Source: UMGS172 sp045546915
GTDB lineage: Bacteria > Bacillota > Clostridia > Oscillospirales > Acutalibacteraceae
Reading direction: 5' to 3'
Length of the DNA: 32,879 bases
Assembly (NCBI GenBank): GCA_045546915.1
Contig: JAZQDU010000028.1
Location: 1 to 32,879 of the forward strand
Shown: one piece after another, positions 22,507 through 30,462 of the stretch
How positions within the stretch are numbered: position 1 is the stretch's first letter
How the letters are laid out: the number at the start of each line of letters is the position of its first letter
The notes under the pieces: model-generated
Seen by the model: the letters and a program-made list of their open reading frames with translations, nothing else
Told to the model about the DNA's origin: nothing
Databases searched by the model: none
Position numbers and translations under genes: made by a program

Positions 22507-22875
22507 ATGGATTACAGCATCAGCATCGATAAGGTTGTAAACATTTATGCCACTTTAAGTTCCGATTCCGATAGTCAAAAAAGTAGAGTTTTTTGCCGTA
22601 CTTCTATAGGCGTTCTTGAATCTTGGCTCGACAAACAAAAAGTGACAGCTCAAAGGGATTATGAAATTTGTTATGCCGCTGCTGCTATGGCAAATTACCG
22701 TCGAGCATTAAAGTCAGGCGCAGAAACGGTTGATTTCAAGGCAGGAGATGTCAGCGTTACTTCAAATTCGGCAAAGTCGGTAGAGTTTGCCGAAAGGTTG
22801 TATAATGATGCCATTAATGCAATTAGCGATTGTCTTAAAAACCGCAGATTCGCCTTTATGAGCATTAAGGGGTGA
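22507..22875 (+). CDS. Phage head-tail adaptor-like protein
   Basis: This is a 122-aa, mostly helical protein. It has SIGVLESWLDKQKV, YEICYAAAAMANYRRAL, a FKAGDVSV loop and a final long helix, AERLYNDAINAISDCLKNRR. This size, position after the capsid gene and helical pattern match the ring adaptor bound below the portal (gp6/gp15-like in SPP1-type phages). The assignment rests on order and fold pattern. The start is ATG 22507, with no strong ribosome site beyond the AAGG of the capsid gene end. Confidence 0.6.
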   Translation: MDYSISIDKVVNIYATLSSDSDSQKSRVFCRTSIGVLESWLDKQKVTAQRDYEICYAAAAMANYRRALKSGAETVDFKAGDVSVTSNSAKSVEFAERLYNDAINAISDCLKNRRFAFMSIKG

Positions 22876-22881
22876 CGCGAA

Positions 22882-23238
22882 TTGGATATAAAATCGAACG
22901 TTGCGTTTATGCTTGAAACGGTAGGAGAGACAGTAGCAATAACACAGGGACCTATTGCTACAATTGTTAAAGCCATAATTCAGCCTATGAGGTATAAGAA
23001 CAAACTTTATCTCGAAATGGATTGGAGTAATTTGGGATTAAAAGATTCTGAATGTTTTTTGTATATAGGCCCGCCGGATGTGGATTTTACCGGACGTGAA
23101 TCGGATATATATATTCAAACCCAAGACCGTGCTTTTTGCATTTCAAGAGCAGACAGGATTCGTATCGGAGGCGAAACGGTATATATATGGGCGGTGTTGA
23201 CACCAAAAATAAAGGAGAACGATTATGACATCAGTTAA
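22882..23238 (+). CDS. Phage head-closure (stopper)-like protein
   Basis: This is a 118-aa, beta-rich protein. Conserved-looking parts are ECFLYIGPPDVDF, ESDIYIQTQDRAFCISRADR and GGETVYIWAVLTP, typical of the beta-barrel stopper that seals the portal after packaging. The likely start is a TTG at 22882 after AAGGGGTG. It ends with a 14-bp overlap with the next gene, the normal order in siphophage necks. The assignment is by position and pattern. Confidence 0.6.
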   Translation: MDIKSNVAFMLETVGETVAITQGPIATIVKAIIQPMRYKNKLYLEMDWSNLGLKDSECFLYIGPPDVDFTGRESDIYIQTQDRAFCISRADRIRIGGETVYIWAVLTPKIKENDYDIS

Positions 23239-23653
23239 GCAGTTAATCGAAACTGTTTGTAATATTTATAATGAGTCGGAGCATTCCCACGGCATTAAGT
23301 ATATACAGGAGTTTCCCTCCCAAAAACAGGATTTGCCCTTAAGAAGTCCTGTTGTTTCGGTTGGTGTTGAAAAGGTTGCGGTAAAAAGTGAAACCTTTAA
23401 TACCGCAATACAAAACGGCAGCAGCCCGTCGGAGGTAAAAATTAAGTTTTTAATATGCGTTCCAAAAAACAATTCGGGCAGTACCTGTTACGAGGTGCTT
23501 GACAAGTTTTTGCTTGCAACCAAAACACTTGTCGAAACCTATTCGATTATTGATATAGGAACCGAGGCAATAAAATATTCATCAACCATAAACGGTTTGA
23601 TTCTCCCGGTTCAAATTACAGTATTTACAGGAAACGCATATAACTTAGATTAA
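23225..23653 (+). CDS. Phage neck / tail-completion-like protein
   Basis: This is a 142-aa alpha/beta protein and the last gene of the cassette. An N-terminal helix (SVKQLIETVCNIYNESE) precedes strands and a second long helix (EVLDKFLLATKTLVETY). Size and order suit a tail-terminator or neck protein (gp17-like or XkdI-like), which would be the docking point for a tail. In ordinary phages the tail tube gene follows, but here a terminator follows at once and the next gene is host ppdK. The start ATG lies inside the preceding gene after AAAGGAGAAC. Confidence 0.58.
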   Translation: MTSVKQLIETVCNIYNESEHSHGIKYIQEFPSQKQDLPLRSPVVSVGVEKVAVKSETFNTAIQNGSSPSEVKIKFLICVPKNNSGSTCYEVLDKFLLATKTLVETYSIIDIGTEAIKYSSTINGLILPVQITVFTGNAYNLD

Positions 23654-23660
23654 ACTAAGG

Positions 23661-23698
23661 ATACCGTCACGGTTTTTAAGCCGTGACGGTATTTTTTT
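23661..23698 (+). terminator. Terminator closing the head cassette
   Basis: A 12-bp stem (23661-23672 with 23681-23692) with an 8-nt loop and seven T. It marks the end of the operon right after the neck gene. Confidence 0.92.
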
Positions 23699-23792
23699 GT
23701 TGATTGAAACAGCATTTTAACGTGAATAATTTAAATATTATACTGCAAATTCAACAAATTTGAAATTTTTTCAAAAAGTTGCAAAATAACTC

Positions 23793-23821
23793 TTTATTTT
23801 TTCTTAAAACAATGTTATAAT
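23793..23821 (+). promoter_or_regulatory. Promoter of ppdK
   Basis: TATAAT (23816-23821) with extended TGT is preceded at 17 nt by a weak TTTATT. A leader of about 100 nt follows, with a small repeated element (AAATAGGGCAAAAAGGTGC) but no clear riboswitch. Confidence 0.6.
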
Positions 23822-23929
23822 CAATCGGATACTTCAAATACAGTTGGAGTACTGTGCCCAAAATAGGGCAAAAAGGTGCTTGTTGCACCAATTAAAGATG
23901 TTTAATATTTTTTAGGAGGATGATTCAAT

Positions 23930-26560
23930 ATGAGTCACAAGTATGTTTACCTGTTCTCTGAAGGTGACGCAAGTATGCGTGAGCTTCTTGGCGGTAAGGG
24001 TGCTAACCTTGCAGAAATGACCAAAATCGGTCTTCCTGTTCCTCAGGGTTTCACCGTTTCTACCGAAGCTTGTACCCAGTACTATGAGGACGGCCGCAAA
24101 ATCAATGATGCTATCAAGGCAGAAATCATGGAGAACATCGAAAAGATGGAAGGTATCACCGGCAAAAAGTTCGGCGATAAGCAAAATCCTCTTCTCGTTT
24201 CTGTTCGTTCGGGCGCTCGCGCTTCCATGCCCGGTATGATGGATACCATTCTTAACCTTGGTCTTAACGAAGAAGTTGTTGAAACTATGGCAACACAGTC
24301 AGGCAACGCTCGTTGGGCATATGACTGCTATCGTCGTTTCATCCAGATGTACTCCGACGTTGTTATGGAAGTTGGTAAGAAGTACTTTGAAGAACTCATC
24401 GATAAGATGAAGGAAGAAAAGGGTGTAACTCTCGACGTAGAGCTTACCGCTGACGACCTTAAAGAACTTGCTAATCAGTTTAAGGCTGAATATAAGGCTA
24501 AAATCGGTAAAGATTTCCCCGCTGACCCGAAAGAGCAGTTGATGGGCGCTGTTGAGGCTGTTTTCCGTTCATGGGACAACCCCAGAGCTAACGTTTACCG
24601 TCGTGACAACGATATTCCTTATTCTTGGGGTACCGCTGTTAACGTACAGATGATGGCTTTCGGTAACATGGGTGACGATTGCGGTACCGGTGTTGCCTTT
24701 ACCCGTGACCCCGCTACCGGCGATAAGGGTCTTATGGGTGAGTTCCTCACCAATGCTCAGGGTGAAGACGTTGTTGCTGGCGTTCGTACCCCGATGCCCA
24801 TTGCTGAGATGGCTCAGAAATTCCCCGAGGCATTTGAGGAATTCAATAAGGTTTGCGCAATTCTTGAAGACCATTACAGAGATATGCAGGATATGGAGTT
24901 CACTGTTGAACATGGTAAACTCTTTATGCTTCAGACCCGTAACGGTAAGAGAACTGCAAAGGCTGCTCTCAAAATCGCTTGTGACCTCGTTGATGAAGGC
25001 ATGATTGATGAGAAACAGGCAGTTGCTATGATCGACCCCAGAAACCTCGATACTCTTCTCCATCCTCAGTTTGATACTAAAGCTCTTAAAGCTGCAACTC
25101 CTGCAGGTAAGGGTCCTGGCGCATCTCCCGGTGCTGCTTGCGGTAAGGTAGTATTCCCTGCCGAAGACGCAGAAACTTGGAATGCACGTGGCGAGAAGGT
25201 TGTTCTCGTTCGTCTTGAGACTTCTCCCGAAGATATTACCGGTATGAAGGCTTCTCAGGGAATACTTACCGTTCGTGGCGGTATGACCTCTCACGCAGCT
25301 GTTGTTGCTCGTGGTATGGGTACTTGCTGCGTATCCGGTTGCGGCGATATCATTATGGATGAAGAAAACAAACAGTTCACTCTTGCAGGCAAAACTTACA
25401 AAGAGGGCGACTATATTTCTATTGATGGTTCTACCGGTAACATTTACGACGGTATTATTCCTACCGTTGATGCTGAAATCGCAGGTGAGTTCGGCAGAAT
25501 TATGGCTTGGGCTGACAAGTACAGAACCCTTAAAGTTCGTACCAATGCTGATACTCCTGCAGACGCTAAGAAAGCTCGCGAACTTGGTGCTGAAGGTATC
25601 GGTCTCTGCCGTACCGAGCATATGTTCTTCGAAGCAGAGCGTATTGCTGCATTCCGTGAGATGATTTGCTCTGACACTGTTGAGGGCAGAGAAGCAGCTC
25701 TTGCTAAGATTCTTCCTTACCAGCAGGGCGACTTCGAGAAACTTTACGAAGCTCTTGAAGGCAACCCCGTTTGCATCCGCTTCCTCGATCCTCCTCTCCA
25801 TGAGTTCGTACCCACTGAAGAGGCTGATATTAAGGCTCTTGCAGAAGCACAGGGCAAAACTGTTGCTGATATTAAGAATATTATTTCTTCTCTCCACGAG
25901 TTCAACCCCATGATGGGTCACCGTGGATGCCGTCTTGCAGTTACTTATCCTGAAATTGCAAAGATGCAGACAACCGCTGTTATCCGTGCAGCTCTCAATG
26001 TTAAGAAGGCTCATCCTGATTGGAACATCGTTCCCGAAATCATGATTCCTCTTACCGGCGAAGTTAAAGAGCTTAAATATGTTAAGAACGTAGTTGTAGC
26101 TACTGCTGATGCTGAAATCGCAGCTGCAGGTTCTGACCTCAAGTACGAAGTTGGTACTATGATGGAAATCCCCAGAGCATGTCTTACTGCTGACGACATC
26201 GCAAAAGAGGCTGAATTCTTCTGTTTCGGTACTAACGACCTTACTCAGATGACCTTCGGTTTCTCACGTGATGACGCAGGTAAGTTCCTCACCGCTTACT
26301 ATGACACCAAGATTTACGAGAACGATCCGTTCGCAAAACTCGACCAGACCGGTGTTGGTAAGTTGATGGATATGGCAGTTAAGATGGGTAAAGTAACCCG
26401 TCCTACAATCCATTGCGGTATCTGTGGTGAACACGGTGGCGACCCCGTTTCCGTAGAGTTCTGCCATAAGATTGGCCTTGATTATGTATCTTGCTCACCC
26501 TTCCGTGTGCCCATCGCACGCCTTGCCGCCGCCCAGGCAGCTATCAAGGAATCTAAGTGA
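23930..26560 (+). CDS. ppdK: Pyruvate, phosphate dikinase
   Basis: This 876-aa cytoplasmic enzyme interconverts ATP + phosphate + pyruvate with AMP + PPi + phosphoenolpyruvate. In anaerobic clostridia it links glycolysis to PPi use or makes PEP. The N-terminal ATP-binding part begins YLFSEGDASMRELLGGKGAN. The swivelling phosphohistidine domain has GGMTSHAAVVARGMG with His455 and the regulatory-type Thr453. The TIM-barrel end has CGICGEHGGDP with catalytic Cys832. Length matches the clostridial enzyme (874 aa). Codon choice appears strongly biased, as in highly expressed genes. It starts at ATG after TAGGAGGATG and is monocistronic. No PPDK regulatory protein gene is in the window. Confidence 0.98.
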   Translation: MSHKYVYLFSEGDASMRELLGGKGANLAEMTKIGLPVPQGFTVSTEACTQYYEDGRKINDAIKAEIMENIEKMEGITGKKFGDKQNPLLVSVRSGARASMPGMMDTILNLGLNEEVVETMATQSGNARWAYDCYRRFIQMYSDVVMEVGKKYFEELIDKMKEEKGVTLDVELTADDLKELANQFKAEYKAKIGKDFPADPKEQLMGAVEAVFRSWDNPRANVYRRDNDIPYSWGTAVNVQMMAFGNMGDDCGTGVAFTRDPATGDKGLMGEFLTNAQGEDVVAGVRTPMPIAEMAQKFPEAFEEFNKVCAILEDHYRDMQDMEFTVEHGKLFMLQTRNGKRTAKAALKIACDLVDEGMIDEKQAVAMIDPRNLDTLLHPQFDTKALKAATPAGKGPGASPGAACGKVVFPAEDAETWNARGEKVVLVRLETSPEDITGMKASQGILTVRGGMTSHAAVVARGMGTCCVSGCGDIIMDEENKQFTLAGKTYKEGDYISIDGSTGNIYDGIIPTVDAEIAGEFGRIMAWADKYRTLKVRTNADTPADAKKARELGAEGIGLCRTEHMFFEAERIAAFREMICSDTVEGREAALAKILPYQQGDFEKLYEALEGNPVCIRFLDPPLHEFVPTEEADIKALAEAQGKTVADIKNIISSLHEFNPMMGHRGCRLAVTYPEIAKMQTTAVIRAALNVKKAHPDWNIVPEIMIPLTGEVKELKYVKNVVVATADAEIAAAGSDLKYEVGTMMEIPRACLTADDIAKEAEFFCFGTNDLTQMTFGFSRDDAGKFLTAYYDTKIYENDPFAKLDQTGVGKLMDMAVKMGKVTRPTIHCGICGEHGGDPVSVEFCHKIGLDYVSCSPFRVPIARLAAAQAAIKESK

Positions 26561-26581
26561 TTAGATTTATAAAGCAAACTT

Positions 26582-26618
26582 ATCGCTCTGCCGAATATTC
26601 GGCAGGGCGATTTTTTTT
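26582..26618 (+). terminator. Intrinsic terminator after ppdK
   Basis: A 14-bp stem (26582-26595 with 26598-26611) followed by eight T. Confidence 0.93.
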
Positions 26619-26632
26619 CAACGCAGAGTAGG

Positions 26633-26660
26633 TTGCGGGATTTAGTGTTTTGTGTATAAT
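26633..26660 (+). promoter_or_regulatory. Promoter of the 20-codon ORF
   Basis: TTGCGG (26633-26638), a 16-nt spacer and TATAAT (26655-26660). Confidence 0.5.
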
Positions 26661-26685
26661 AATTTTATAAAAGGAGTGACCTTGA

Positions 26686-26748
26686 ATGGATAACTATATT
26701 ACAGGTGCAACCATGGTTATATTAACTGGATTTGATGCTAAGCTTTAG
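26686..26748 (+). pseudogene. 20-codon ORF, probable remnant of an HTH protein gene
   Basis: A strong AAAGGAGTGA site and promoter precede ATG 26686, but the frame stops after 20 codons. The opening residues MDNYITGAT look, from memory, like the N-terminus of clostridial XRE-family regulators, while the rest does not continue the HTH. It is either a decayed gene start or a small peptide. No further HTH sequence is visible downstream in other frames. Confidence 0.4.
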
Positions 26749-26757
26749 GTGCTGTAC

Positions 26758-26786
26758 TTGACAAAAAAAATGCAATATATTACAAT
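26758..26786 (+). promoter_or_regulatory. Promoter of second ATP-grasp gene
   Basis: TTGACA (26758-26763), a 17-nt spacer and TACAAT (26781-26786). Confidence 0.85.
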
Positions 26787-26822
26787 GTAAATAATATGTT
26801 TTGAGTGAAGGGACGTGCTGTT

Positions 26823-27995
26823 TTGACCAATTACGATAAGTTTATAACATTGTTAAGAGAAATGGGTATGGACTTTAAATGGGCTAAAATGTTTGTAAAA
26901 AAATTGGCCGATGATGAACGAGCTTTTTCTATGACCGATGAGCAGAAAAAATGGGCGATGACAAAAGGCTTTTTCCCGGGAAGAATAACATTGTATGGTC
27001 TTAATGAAGATAATTATAAAGATTATCTCCCTGATTTCAATTATTTTATGATGCATCCCATAAACCACCATTTTAAATTATGGGTTAATGATAAGTTGAC
27101 TTTAAAGTACGTTTTGAATAGCAACGGGTGTGGAAGCACAATGCCCGAATATTATCTTTACGTTGAAAATGACAAAACGTATACATATTTGATGGATGCT
27201 CCTGCTAATATCAAAAAAGATGAGAATTTTATTCTTAATCTTTTAAAGGAAAAAGGCAGACTTGCCATGAAACCCAACAGCGGCACTTCGGGTGGTTTAG
27301 GATTTATCAAGTTGGAAATGAAAGATGGCAAGATTTTTGAAAACAATAAGCCTATTGATAATGTGAGATTTGAAGAAATCTTAGATAATATGCCCAACTA
27401 TGTTGTAACTCAGTATGCAAATCAGCATGATAATTTGGCTAAAATCTGGGGCGACAGCGAATGTACGTTAAGAGTAATTATGGTCAAAAATCCTAAGGAT
27501 AATCCTTGTGAAAAGTCAGAGTGGTCATGTACTGTGTCTTTTGCACGTTTTGGCTCTTCTATTTCAGGCGGTGCCAGCAACCTTTCTTCGGGTGGTATCG
27601 GAATTGGCTTTGATTTTGAGACCGGTAAATATAACGACTTTTCTATTCGCTACAAAAAATTTTGTGAGGACGGAAACGTCACCCTTTATAAGCACCCTGA
27701 TACCGGAACAACCTGGAAGGGTGAGGGGTTGCCAAACTGGGACTATGTTAAGAGCATGATTTTTAAAGTTTGTGACCACGTCTCATCTCTCAGTTATTTG
27801 GGTTTTGATGTTATTATTACTAATGACGGCATGAAACTTTGTGAAATTAATACACATCCTGCCAGTGATTACGCACAGGTTATGTGCGGTCCGATTCTTG
27901 CAAAGGAAAATGGTAGAAAATTCTTTGAAAGCAAAGGATTATTTAAATATGATGGTAATGCTTTTTATGAAGCATATTTAAAGTGTCAGGAATAA
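26823..27995 (+). CDS. ATP-grasp ligase of the sugar-transfer-associated family, second copy
   Basis: This 390-aa enzyme is of the same broad family as the one at 2208 but only distantly similar. Motifs include GRLAMKPNSGTSGGLGFIKL (nucleotide loop), VVTQYANQHDNLAKIW, CTLRVIMVKNP, then SGGASNLSSGGIGIGFDFET and GFDVIITNDGMKLCEINTHP with metal-binding residues. It should activate a carboxylate with ATP, but the substrate and the acceptor are unknown. The likely start is TTG 26823, nine bases after AAGGGA. GTG 26805 in the same frame lacks a ribosome site. It has its own promoter and terminator and no obvious partner gene. Confidence 0.82.
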   Translation: MTNYDKFITLLREMGMDFKWAKMFVKKLADDERAFSMTDEQKKWAMTKGFFPGRITLYGLNEDNYKDYLPDFNYFMMHPINHHFKLWVNDKLTLKYVLNSNGCGSTMPEYYLYVENDKTYTYLMDAPANIKKDENFILNLLKEKGRLAMKPNSGTSGGLGFIKLEMKDGKIFENNKPIDNVRFEEILDNMPNYVVTQYANQHDNLAKIWGDSECTLRVIMVKNPKDNPCEKSEWSCTVSFARFGSSISGGASNLSSGGIGIGFDFETGKYNDFSIRYKKFCEDGNVTLYKHPDTGTTWKGEGLPNWDYVKSMIFKVCDHVSSLSYLGFDVIITNDGMKLCEINTHPASDYAQVMCGPILAKENGRKFFESKGLFKYDGNAFYEAYLKCQE

Positions 27996-28002
27996 TTTTT
28001 AT

Positions 28003-28037
28003 AAGACCTTGCAAGGGAACTCCTGCAAGGTCTTTTT
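28003..28037 (+). terminator. Intrinsic terminator
   Basis: AAGACCTTGCA (28003-28013) pairs with TGCAAGGTCTT (28024-28034), with extra inner pairs and a T-run. Confidence 0.92.
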
Positions 28038-28072
28038 ATATGTGGCATAAGAGTTTTGCAGGCTATTATTAC

Positions 28073-28101
28073 TTTACAAATTGAAAATAATATGCTAACA
28101 T
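28073..28101 (+). promoter_or_regulatory. Promoter of third ATP-grasp gene
   Basis: TTTACA (28073-28078), 17 nt and TAACAT (28096-28101) with extended TGC. Confidence 0.55.
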
Positions 28102-28139
28102 ATATTTGCTACAAATTTTAAAAATTGCGGAGTATTAAA

Positions 28140-29369
28140 ATGAAAGCTTTGGTATTGGCTGGAGGTTATCCTCAAATCGCTCTTATTAATGAACTTAAAA
28201 GCCGTGGTATTACTGTACTTTTGGCCGATTATTATGAGGAACCCGTTGCGAAGGTTTATGCAGATAAGTTTTATCAGGTTTCAACTTTGGATATTGAGGC
28301 TATTACAGAGGTGGCAAGGAATGAGCAGGTTGATTTTCTTATAACTGCTTGTACCGACCAAGCCTTACTTACTGTTGCAAAGGTATCCGAAACGTTAGGC
28401 CTCCCTTGTTACATAGACTATAAAACAGCACTTAATGTGACCAATAAATCGTATATGAAAGAGGTGTTTACTCAAAATAACATCTCGACGGCTAAACATC
28501 TTATCATGGCAGAACTTGATGAATCGGTAATTAAAAATTTAAAGTATCCGTGCATTGTAAAACCGGTTGATTGCAATAGTTCAAAAGGTGTTAAGAAGGT
28601 GTATAATCGCGATGAATTGACTGCTGCTTTTAACGATGCAGTTAATTTTAGTCGCACCAATACCGCTATTATTGAAGAATTTATCGAAGGCCTTGAAATC
28701 ACGGTAGACGTTCAAGTGGAAAATGGAAAAGCTTATGTTTTGTCCAAAGCTTATAGTGATAAAATTCCTGATGACGATAAGTTTGTAATATTCCGTACAC
28801 GTTATCCTATTGCTGAAACCGATGCTGTACATAATCAAATTCAAAAAACGGCACAGCAAATAGCCGATGCTTTTGGCCTTAAAAATTCATTAATGCTTAT
28901 ACAAATGATTTCGGATGGCAAGCAGGTTTATGTGCTGGAGTTTAGTGCACGTACCGGTGGCGGTGTAAAATATCAACTTATAAAGCGTGTTTCGGGTTTT
29001 GATGTCATAAAAGCGGTGGTCGACCTTACATTGGGTCAAAAACCTCATGTTGAAATCGAGAATCCTGAGTCGAAATACATTTCCAATGTTTTCATTTATT
29101 GCCGTCCCGGTGTGTTTGACCATTTAGAAGGATTTGAGGAGTTAAAACAGCAAGGAGTTCTTTCGGAGTATTTCATCTTCAAGTGGAAAGGCGCAAGAAT
29201 GGATAATGCTTCAAATAGTGGTGATAGAATCGGTGGTTTTACCGTACAGGCAGACACTGTTGAAGAATTGCAGGAAAAATATAATCTTGCATTGTCAAAA
29301 ATCAAGGTTTTAGACCCGTCGGGAAATGATATTATGCGACATGATTTGCTGACTGAACTCAGTTATTAG
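28140..29369 (+). CDS. ATP-grasp carboxylate-amine ligase-like protein
   Basis: This is a 409-aa protein with the three-part ATP-grasp layout of PurK or carbamoyl-phosphate-synthetase-like ligases. An N-terminal Rossmann-like domain (MKALVLAGGYPQIALINELK, DFLITACTDQALLTVA) comes first. The ATP-grasp core follows, with CIVKPVDCNSSKGVKKV, IIEEFIEGLEITVDV and VLEFSARTGGGVKYQL, which supplies Mg and phosphate ligands. A C-terminal domain completes it. Members join an acid to an amine, often to make peptides or modified amino acids. The substrate cannot be told. The ATG at 28140 follows GCGGAG. It is monocistronic, with a terminator shared with the converging LysR gene. Confidence 0.85.
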   Translation: MKALVLAGGYPQIALINELKSRGITVLLADYYEEPVAKVYADKFYQVSTLDIEAITEVARNEQVDFLITACTDQALLTVAKVSETLGLPCYIDYKTALNVTNKSYMKEVFTQNNISTAKHLIMAELDESVIKNLKYPCIVKPVDCNSSKGVKKVYNRDELTAAFNDAVNFSRTNTAIIEEFIEGLEITVDVQVENGKAYVLSKAYSDKIPDDDKFVIFRTRYPIAETDAVHNQIQKTAQQIADAFGLKNSLMLIQMISDGKQVYVLEFSARTGGGVKYQLIKRVSGFDVIKAVVDLTLGQKPHVEIENPESKYISNVFIYCRPGVFDHLEGFEELKQQGVLSEYFIFKWKGARMDNASNSGDRIGGFTVQADTVEELQEKYNLALSKIKVLDPSGNDIMRHDLLTELSY

Positions 29370-29379
29370 TGAAAAAATT

Positions 29380-29415
29380 AAACCGAACTGTAAGTGTTTA
29401 CAGTTCGGTTTTTGT
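29380..29415. terminator. Bidirectional terminator
   Basis: A 14-bp stem (29380-29393 with 29398-29411) with a GTGT loop and T-runs lies between converging genes. Confidence 0.9.
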
Positions 29416-30303
29416 TTATTTTTGTTCTGTTAAAAGTTTTATGGCATAATTTGCGTATTCTGAGATGTACTGTCCTTTTCGTGTGACAATAACCGGTTGT
29501 CGCGAACGAACGTTACGCTTTAAAGTATAAAGATTAATGCTGTCATCCAATCCCATATACTCGACAAACTGACGGGGGAGCAGCGTAGCGCCAATTCCGG
29601 CTCGGCACATAGACCACGCTGTACTTATGCCAACAACTTCCATTGCGATTTTAGGCTCAAAATCCGAAGCGGCGCAACTTTTGTCAAACAAACGGCGCAT
29701 TTCTTGTGATTGGCTTACTACTACAAACGGTAAATCTTTGCACCTTGAAAAATCTATCGGTTTTTCGGTTTGTAGGTCTTGACACATACTTTTCGGTACT
29801 GCAATCACAAGTTCGTCTAATTCTATGGGGGTTACATCTAAAACCGATTCGTCAACCGGTAGGTTTACAATAGCAAAATCATATTTCCCTTCGGCGGCTT
29901 CTTTTCTTAAAGTATCACTTGATTTTTCGTGCAAAACCACCTTTACTTCGGGAAATTTTTCTTTTACAGCTTTGATGGTTTGGGGTATTAAATACATACT
30001 GCGAAAAGGGGAGATGCCGATTGTAAGGCATCCGCGTTTGCCCGACTTAAAATCCTGCATGGAACGAAGCAATTGTTCCTCTTTGTATAAAAGTTTTTGT
30101 GCTTCGGCAAAGAAAAATTCTCCTGCGGGAGTGACAGTAAGCGGTGATGAGGTGCGGTCAAAAAGTTTAACACCTAAATCGGTTTCAAGATTAAGTATTT
30201 GTTTGCTCAATGCAGGTTGCGAAATCCCTAACTTTTCTGCAACGGTTGAAAAGTTGAGATTTTCATAAAGCATTAAAGCATACTGTAACTGTTTGGTGTT
30301 CAT
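29416..30303 (-). CDS. LysR-family transcriptional regulator
   Basis: This is a 295-aa regulator of normal length. Residues 1-60 are the LysR winged helix (QLQYALMLYENLNFSTVAEK, LGISQPALSKQILNLE, LGVKLFDR). Residues 90-290 form the periplasmic-binding-like effector domain (GCLTIGISPFRSMYLIPQTI, AGIGATLLPRQFVEYM). It is transcribed away from the DctM-like permease gene across a 159-bp space. That arrangement commonly means it controls the transporter in response to its substrate. The start has AAGGGGGA upstream. Confidence 0.95.
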   Translation of the reverse strand: MNTKQLQYALMLYENLNFSTVAEKLGISQPALSKQILNLETDLGVKLFDRTSSPLTVTPAGEFFFAEAQKLLYKEEQLLRSMQDFKSGKRGCLTIGISPFRSMYLIPQTIKAVKEKFPEVKVVLHEKSSDTLRKEAAEGKYDFAIVNLPVDESVLDVTPIELDELVIAVPKSMCQDLQTEKPIDFSRCKDLPFVVVSQSQEMRRLFDKSCAASDFEPKIAMEVVGISTAWSMCRAGIGATLLPRQFVEYMGLDDSINLYTLKRNVRSRQPVIVTRKGQYISEYANYAIKLLTEQK

Positions 30304-30335
30304 TTTTATTCCCCCTTATCTTTGTATATATGTAT

Positions 30336-30364
30336 ATAATAAACCTTTACGTTTGTTTTTGCAA
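30336..30364 (-). promoter_or_regulatory. Promoter of the LysR gene
   Basis: On the minus strand: TTGCAA (30364-30359), a 17-nt spacer and TATTAT (30341-30336). Confidence 0.6.
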
Positions 30365-30379
30365 GACAAAAATAAACTC

Positions 30380-30407
30380 TTGACAAATCTAAAATATTGT
30401 GTATAAT
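30380..30407 (+). promoter_or_regulatory. Promoter of the DctM-like operon
   Basis: TTGACA (30380-30385), a 16-nt spacer and TATAAT (30402-30407), divergent from and only 16 bp from the LysR -35 box. Confidence 0.85.
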
Positions 30408-30462
30408 ATAACTTGTTGGTGATTGAGGCTATAACTAAAAAGAAATAGAAAGGATGAAACAT

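Noticed and set aside
17434..23929. Attachment sites bordering the head cassette
   Set aside because: No direct repeat of useful length and no tRNA or integrase gene could be found by eye at either edge.
23822..23929. Riboswitch in the ppdK leader
   Set aside because: No long stable stem or known aptamer pattern could be seen, only an A+T-rich leader.
24569..26014. 481-codon open frame on the minus strand
   Set aside because: It lies wholly antisense to ppdK and results from that gene's strong codon bias. The translation has no recognisable domain and no promoter or ribosome site.
29825..30268. 147-codon plus-strand frame
   Set aside because: It is antisense to the LysR gene, with no start signals and no recognisable domain.
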